DNA from: an uncultured Roseburia sp. | GTDB lineage: Bacteria; Bacillota; Clostridia; Lachnospirales; Lachnospiraceae | NCBI GenBank assembly: GCA_934358955.1 | Contig: CAKRLC010000103.1 | Span: forward strand, 1 to 9,391 | DNA length: 9,391 nt | Direction: 5' to 3' | Position numbers and translations under genes: made by a program | Notes under the pieces: generated by a model | Told to the model about the DNA's origin: nothing | Seen by the model: the letters and a program-made list of their open reading frames with translations, nothing else | Databases searched by the model: none | Shown: piece after piece, positions 7,601-9,391 of the stretch | How the letters are laid out: the number at the start of each line of letters is the position of its first letter | How positions within the stretch are numbered: the first letter of the stretch is position 1

Positions 7601-8226
7601 CGGATAGCTGCAGGTTTGTGATCGGCAAGATCGCCGGTGTGAAGCTGAAAGATGCACAGGTACGAGAACTTCTGACAAAAGGAAAAACAGAGGTGATCCA
7701 TGGATTTATCGCCAAAACGGGAATGATGTTTGATGCGCCGTTAAAGCTGACGGAGGATGGAAAGGTTACGTTTGATTTTCCAGAAAAACCAAAGCCGGTC
7801 GAGACAACACTTGCCTGCCCGAAATGCGGAAAGATGCTGCAAAAATCCCAGTGGTATTATGAATGTGAGTGTGGATTTAAGATTTCCCATACGGTTGCAA
7901 AAGTAGCATTGTCGGAAGAGAAGATACGGGAGCTTTTTACAACCGGAAAAACGGCAGAAAAAGTGACAGGCTTTACATCAAAAGTAGGAAAAAGCTTTGA
8001 TGCCTGCTTAAAGTATGAAGATGGACGGATCAGCTTTGATTTTGACAATCCTGGAACTGTGACACCAAAACCGGCGCAGGCAGGCGAAAACGACAGGATC
8101 CTAACGGAAAATCCAAAAGATGTTTCGTCAGAAGATGACAGGATCGCAGCAGAGATGGCGGCTATGCAGGCGATGGAAGAAGAGGAACAGTTATCAGGGA
8201 TGGATTATATGGCATATTTTTCTTGA
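4636..8226 (+). CDS. topB: DNA topoisomerase III with five C-terminal zinc-ribbon repeats
   Basis: A 1196-aa type IA topoisomerase from the TTG at 4636; an ATG at 4576 would add 20 residues with no family similarity. It passes single DNA strands to relax negative supercoils and decatenate replication or recombination intermediates. The TOPRIM domain (about 1-135) has the glutamate E9 in IITEKPSVA and AGDAGKEGQ at 103-111. The catalytic tyrosine is Y335 in TTYPRTD (333-339). DHYAIIPT (393-400) and GSGIGTSATRA (540-550) are core motifs. Five tandem units follow, starting at C666, C765, C864, C965 and C1061. Each has CxxC plus two more cysteines, then a ~60-residue GKT..I.GF.SKSGKKFDA segment resembling the topoisomerase C-terminal repeat family. 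A 56-residue acidic tail ends it. E. coli TopB has about 650 residues, so the tail nearly doubles the enzyme. Mobile-element TopB is an alternative, but the neighbours look chromosomal. Confidence 0.95.
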   Translation: MAKSLIITEKPSVAQEFAKILGVSGRNDGYIENGEYVITWCVGHLVEMVYPEVYDEKYKKWKLEDLPFLPKEYKYDVIPSVSRQYQTVHRLLHREDVETVYWAGDAGKEGQTIEENIRMYGGVREGMKELRVWIDSQTEEEIRRGIREARPMSEYANLGKSGIMRTIEDYAMGINFSRAMSVKYGNLLNDAAGTRSYTAIAVGRVMTCVLGMVVIREREIRNFTETPFYRVTGSFTEAALEAEWKVTEESAYFNSPLLYKENGFKKQEDAEALIGFLSGKKAMVHSVEKGTSRKKAPLLFNLAELQAECSKRFKISPDETLQAAQELYEKKLTTYPRTDARVLSTAVAKEIGKNISKLKGYEPVAPFVERIMSEGRYRSIAKTPYTDDTKITDHYAIIPTGQLGEWKNLTELQKKVYDLIVRRFLSIFYPPAEYQTVKLVVAVEQEKLYASAKVLKVPGYLEIAGKRTDDEKENEEDKGQGLLEIADSLQNGQELSVNGYAVKEGKTSPPKRYTSGSMVLAMENAGQLIEEEELREQIKGSGIGTSATRAEIIKKLVRIGYLNLNKKTQVLSPEVLGEMVYEVVNMTVPALLNPKMTASWEKGLDGITRGTVVMEEYREKLEDFIRRETMNMVERDLKNALITRIQPLTQKGARGIAAKKKLGVACPMCGAELETTPFGYGCSNYKKDGTGCKFAVGSIAGRDLSEDEFKMLIQNGKTGILSGFLSKSRKKFQAALVLKKEEDGKIRLEFDFSGNEPEKIEGLSCPVCGGAILKTAYGFRCENQKREEDGCYFSVGTIAEKTLTEAQLSELLTKGRTETIRGFKSKSGKKFDACLCMDQDENGKKVIRFDFEHVEAKKIKDVVCPLCGGDIVQTPFGFGCANYAKDREDSCRFSIGKMAEKSLTETQVKELLKIGRTSTIRGFKSKSGKRFDARIALNKDETGKVTGLKFDFDDLEPHKLKDAKCPVCGGEIVITPFGYGCANYKKEDPDSCRFVIGKIAGVKLKDAQVRELLTKGKTEVIHGFIAKTGMMFDAPLKLTEDGKVTFDFPEKPKPVETTLACPKCGKMLQKSQWYYECECGFKISHTVAKVALSEEKIRELFTTGKTAEKVTGFTSKVGKSFDACLKYEDGRISFDFDNPGTVTPKPAQAGENDRILTENPKDVSSEDDRIAAEMAAMQAMEEEEQLSGMDYMAYFS
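6631..8055 (+). repeat. Five tandem ~99-codon repeats inside topB
   Basis: Repeat starts (first cysteine codon) are at 6631, 6928, 7225, 7528 and 7816, giving periods of 297, 297, 303 and 288 bp. Cysteines are C666/669/682/692, C765/768/781/791, C864/867/880/891 and C965/968/981/992. The fifth unit is compressed to C1061/1064/1077/1079. Units 2-4 are the most alike, with GFGCANY- and RGFKSKSGK-type segments. This is a protein-level repeat array, not a DNA mobile repeat or CRISPR. Confidence 0.85.
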
Positions 8227-8434
8227 AATCAAAAATGAGGATGTCTATAATAAATGTGAACTGTCAGGAAAAGCATACGACATTCGGAGCAGAAACACAG
8301 GTGTGTTCGTACAGAATGGACGGTTGAGCTTTATAACCTATGACAGGAAGTGGCGGAAAAGCAATCAGACACCGCCGGAAAGGACAGAAAAGAAAAAATG
8401 GAAAACGCAAAAATCTGTAATTTATATGATCTGA
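8225..8434 (+). other. Coding-like stretch in the +1 frame after topB
   Basis: The 171 bp between topB and the next gene contain no terminator or clear promoter. The frame +1 to topB is open from inside topB (ATG 8120, no ribosome binding site) to the TGA at 8432-8434. Beyond the topB stop it reads like real protein, for example YNKCELSGKAYDIRSRNTGV at 8246-8305, then FITYDRKWRKSNQTPPER at 8330-8383. Codon choice (GGA, GAA, CCG, CAG) matches the neighbours. There is no ATG, GTG or TTG after 8226 in this frame before the peptide begins. It could be a frameshifted topB extension, a decayed gene, or chance. I do not recognise a family. Confidence 0.3.
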
Positions 8435-9069
8435 ATGAGACAATTGCCGGAGAGTATTTAAAACAGTTTACTTATCCGTGGGAGGCATTAAAAGGAATCA
8501 GTGATTTTATCAAAGAATTAGGACCAACTTTAGATCCTGAGAAGTTTGAACAGAGGGGAGAGAATATCTGGGTTGCAAAGAGTGCAAAGGTTGCACCTAC
8601 AGCCTGTCTGAATGGTCCGCTTATCATTGATGAAGAGGCAGAGATCCGTCATTGTGCATTTATAAGAGGAAGTGCAATCGTTGGAAAGGGATCTGTTGTC
8701 GGAAATTCTACAGAGCTGAAAAATGATATTATTTTTAACTCTGTACAGGTACCACACTATAATTATGTAGGAGATTCTATTTTAGGCCATCGTTCCCATA
8801 TGGGAGCAGGTTCTATCACATCCAATGTGAAGTCAGACAAGACACTGGTTGTTGTAAAAGATAAGACTACTGGGGAAGAAATCGAAACCGGACTGAAAAA
8901 GTTCGGAGCCATGCTTGGCGATTTTGTCGAGGTTGGCTGTAATTCTGTTTTAAATCCTGGAACTGTGATCGGAAGCCACAGCAATGTATATCCACTGTCT
9001 ATGGTTCGTGGCGTTGTTCCGGCAAATTCTATTTACAAAAACAAAAATGAGATTGTTGCAAAACAGTAA
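8398..9069 (+). CDS. Left-handed beta-helix (hexapeptide-repeat) protein, GlmU C-domain-like
   Basis: A 223-aa protein from the ATG at 8398 (MENAKICNLYDL). The frame is open to a GTG at 8350, but AGGA stands only 1 nt before it. AGGA at 8381-8384 precedes the ATG by 13 nt, so the start is uncertain. After a ~55-residue N-terminal part, residues 56-210 are hexapeptide-repeat-like (IIDEEAEIRHCAFIRGSAIV, then VGKGSVVGNSTELKN). VPHYNYVGDSILGHRSHMG (118-136) and AGSITSN resemble the VPH-Y-GD / GAGTIT-N blocks of the GlmU acetyltransferase domain. There is no nucleotidyltransferase domain, so an annotation as UDP-GlcNAc pyrophosphorylase would overstate it. A sugar-nucleotide or acyl-CoA acetyltransferase role is possible but unproven. 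No terminator separates it from topB, so they may be cotranscribed. Confidence 0.85.
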   Translation: MENAKICNLYDLNETIAGEYLKQFTYPWEALKGISDFIKELGPTLDPEKFEQRGENIWVAKSAKVAPTACLNGPLIIDEEAEIRHCAFIRGSAIVGKGSVVGNSTELKNDIIFNSVQVPHYNYVGDSILGHRSHMGAGSITSNVKSDKTLVVVKDKTTGEEIETGLKKFGAMLGDFVEVGCNSVLNPGTVIGSHSNVYPLSMVRGVVPANSIYKNKNEIVAKQ

Positions 9070-9157
9070 AAAGGTCTGCTATGTAAAATATTGCTATAGA
9101 AAGTAAGCTCAAAAGAGTGTAACCGTACATTTTGTATAAAACGATAAAAAAATGTCA

Positions 9158-9186
9158 GTATTACGGAATTAGTACTAGACTAAAAT
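9158..9186 (+). promoter_or_regulatory. Candidate promoter/operator region before the Fe-S scaffold gene
   Basis: The 209-bp gap 9070-9278 is AT-rich and holds no gene. TAAAAT at 9181-9186 could be a -10 box, but no good -35 box is found. It overlaps an inverted repeat TTAGT-ACTAG-ACTAA (9169-9183), whose GACTAAA half resembles the GACTA core I associate with IscR-like Rrf2 regulator sites. The site assignment is tentative. Confidence 0.25.
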
Positions 9187-9244
9187 AAAAAAATGTGCGA
9201 AAATAAAACCAGTGTGTTAAACGAATAACAATGTTTAGCAGATG

Positions 9245-9271
9245 ACATATCATATTCATATGTGAAAGGAG
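9245..9271 (+). promoter_or_regulatory. Hairpin and ribosome binding site before the Fe-S scaffold gene
   Basis: ACATAT (9245-9250) and ATATGT (9258-9263) are a perfect inverted repeat with a 7-nt spacer. It abuts the strong ribosome binding site GAAAGGAG (9264-9271), which lies 7 nt before the ATG. The ribosome binding site is solid; a regulatory role for the AT-rich hairpin is weak inference. Confidence 0.45.
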
Positions 9272-9278
9272 TCTTAAA

Positions 9279-9391
9279 ATGATTTACACTAAGGAAGTCG
9301 AAAACATGTGCCCTGTAGCAAAAGGCGCAAAACATGAACCAGCTCCAATTCCAGAAGAAGGAAAATGGGTTCACTCTAAAAAAATTGAAGA
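9279..9391 (+). CDS. Iron-sulfur cluster assembly scaffold-like protein, N-terminus (partial)
   Basis: The gene starts at the ATG at 9279 behind GAAAGGAG and runs off the right edge after 37 codons. The visible start, MIYTKEVENMCPVAKGAKHE followed by PAPIPEEGKW and VHSKKIE, matches my memory of a Clostridia family annotated as iron-sulfur cluster assembly scaffold protein (NifU/IscU-N-like), usually encoded next to the GGGtGRT protein. The early cysteine (C11 in NMCP) is visible; the scaffold-core cysteines would lie beyond the window. The family call is from recall of the N-terminus only, and its biochemical role is poorly known. It has its own AT-rich leader, so it probably begins a separate operon. 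Confidence 0.7.
   Translation, partial: MIYTKEVENMCPVAKGAKHEPAPIPEEGKWVHSKKIE

Noticed and set aside
6631..8055. CRISPR-like periodicity in topB
   Set aside because: The ~300-bp period is in frame and reflects tandem zinc-ribbon protein units; no short identical repeats with unique spacers.
4636..8226. topB as part of an integrative conjugative element
   Set aside because: No integrase, relaxase, conjugation genes or attachment sites are present, and both flanks carry ordinary chromosomal genes.
8235..8324. Short ORF from ATG 8235 (MRMSIINVNCQEKH...)
   Set aside because: About 29 residues, no properly spaced ribosome binding site, and the +1 frame over the same bases looks more protein-like.
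9128..9156. ACATTTT...AAAAATGT hairpin as terminator of the beta-helix gene
   Set aside because: The stem is almost only A-T pairs and no T-tract follows it; too weak to call.

Overview
The window looks like a chromosomal segment of a low- to medium-GC Gram-positive gut anaerobe of the Lachnospiraceae type (Roseburia/Agathobacter/Blautia-like). Grounds: strong AGGAGG-type ribosome binding sites, AT-rich spacers, QueH instead of QueG for queuosine, an archaeal/fungal-type aspartate-semialdehyde dehydrogenase, a TopB with a long zinc-ribbon tail, and at the right edge the start of an Fe-S scaffold-like gene whose N-terminus I know from that family. The genus is inference.

Layout, all genes on the + strand. 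(1) 1-605: 3' end of uridine kinase (udk), then a 135-aa membrane protein of unknown function, closed by an intrinsic terminator at 634-668. (2) 664-923: a 152-bp near-perfect palindromic repeat and a sigma-A-like promoter. (3) 924-3006: queH and argH, 22 nt apart, probably one transcript (tRNA queuosine; last step of arginine synthesis). (4) 3007-4402: a 231-bp leader with hairpins, asd (aspartate-family amino acids and diaminopimelate), and a strong terminator. (5) 4401-4497: a second, half-length copy of the palindromic repeat, again attached to the T-tract of the preceding terminator. (6) 4508-9069: a good promoter, topB read from a TTG start (1196 aa, five C-terminal zinc-ribbon repeats), a 171-bp stretch that is open and coding-like in the +1 frame relative to topB, and a left-handed beta-helix GlmU-C-like protein. 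(7) 9070-9391: an AT-rich leader and the first 37 codons of the Fe-S scaffold-like gene.

The genes are mostly housekeeping and do not form one pathway. No prophage, CRISPR array, defence locus, tRNA or rRNA was seen. The most interesting non-gene signal is the dispersed palindromic element: one full copy, one copy that ends at the palindrome centre, both fused to terminator T-tracts, with two faint possible traces elsewhere. The most interesting coding signal is the possible +1-frame extension or decayed gene after topB.
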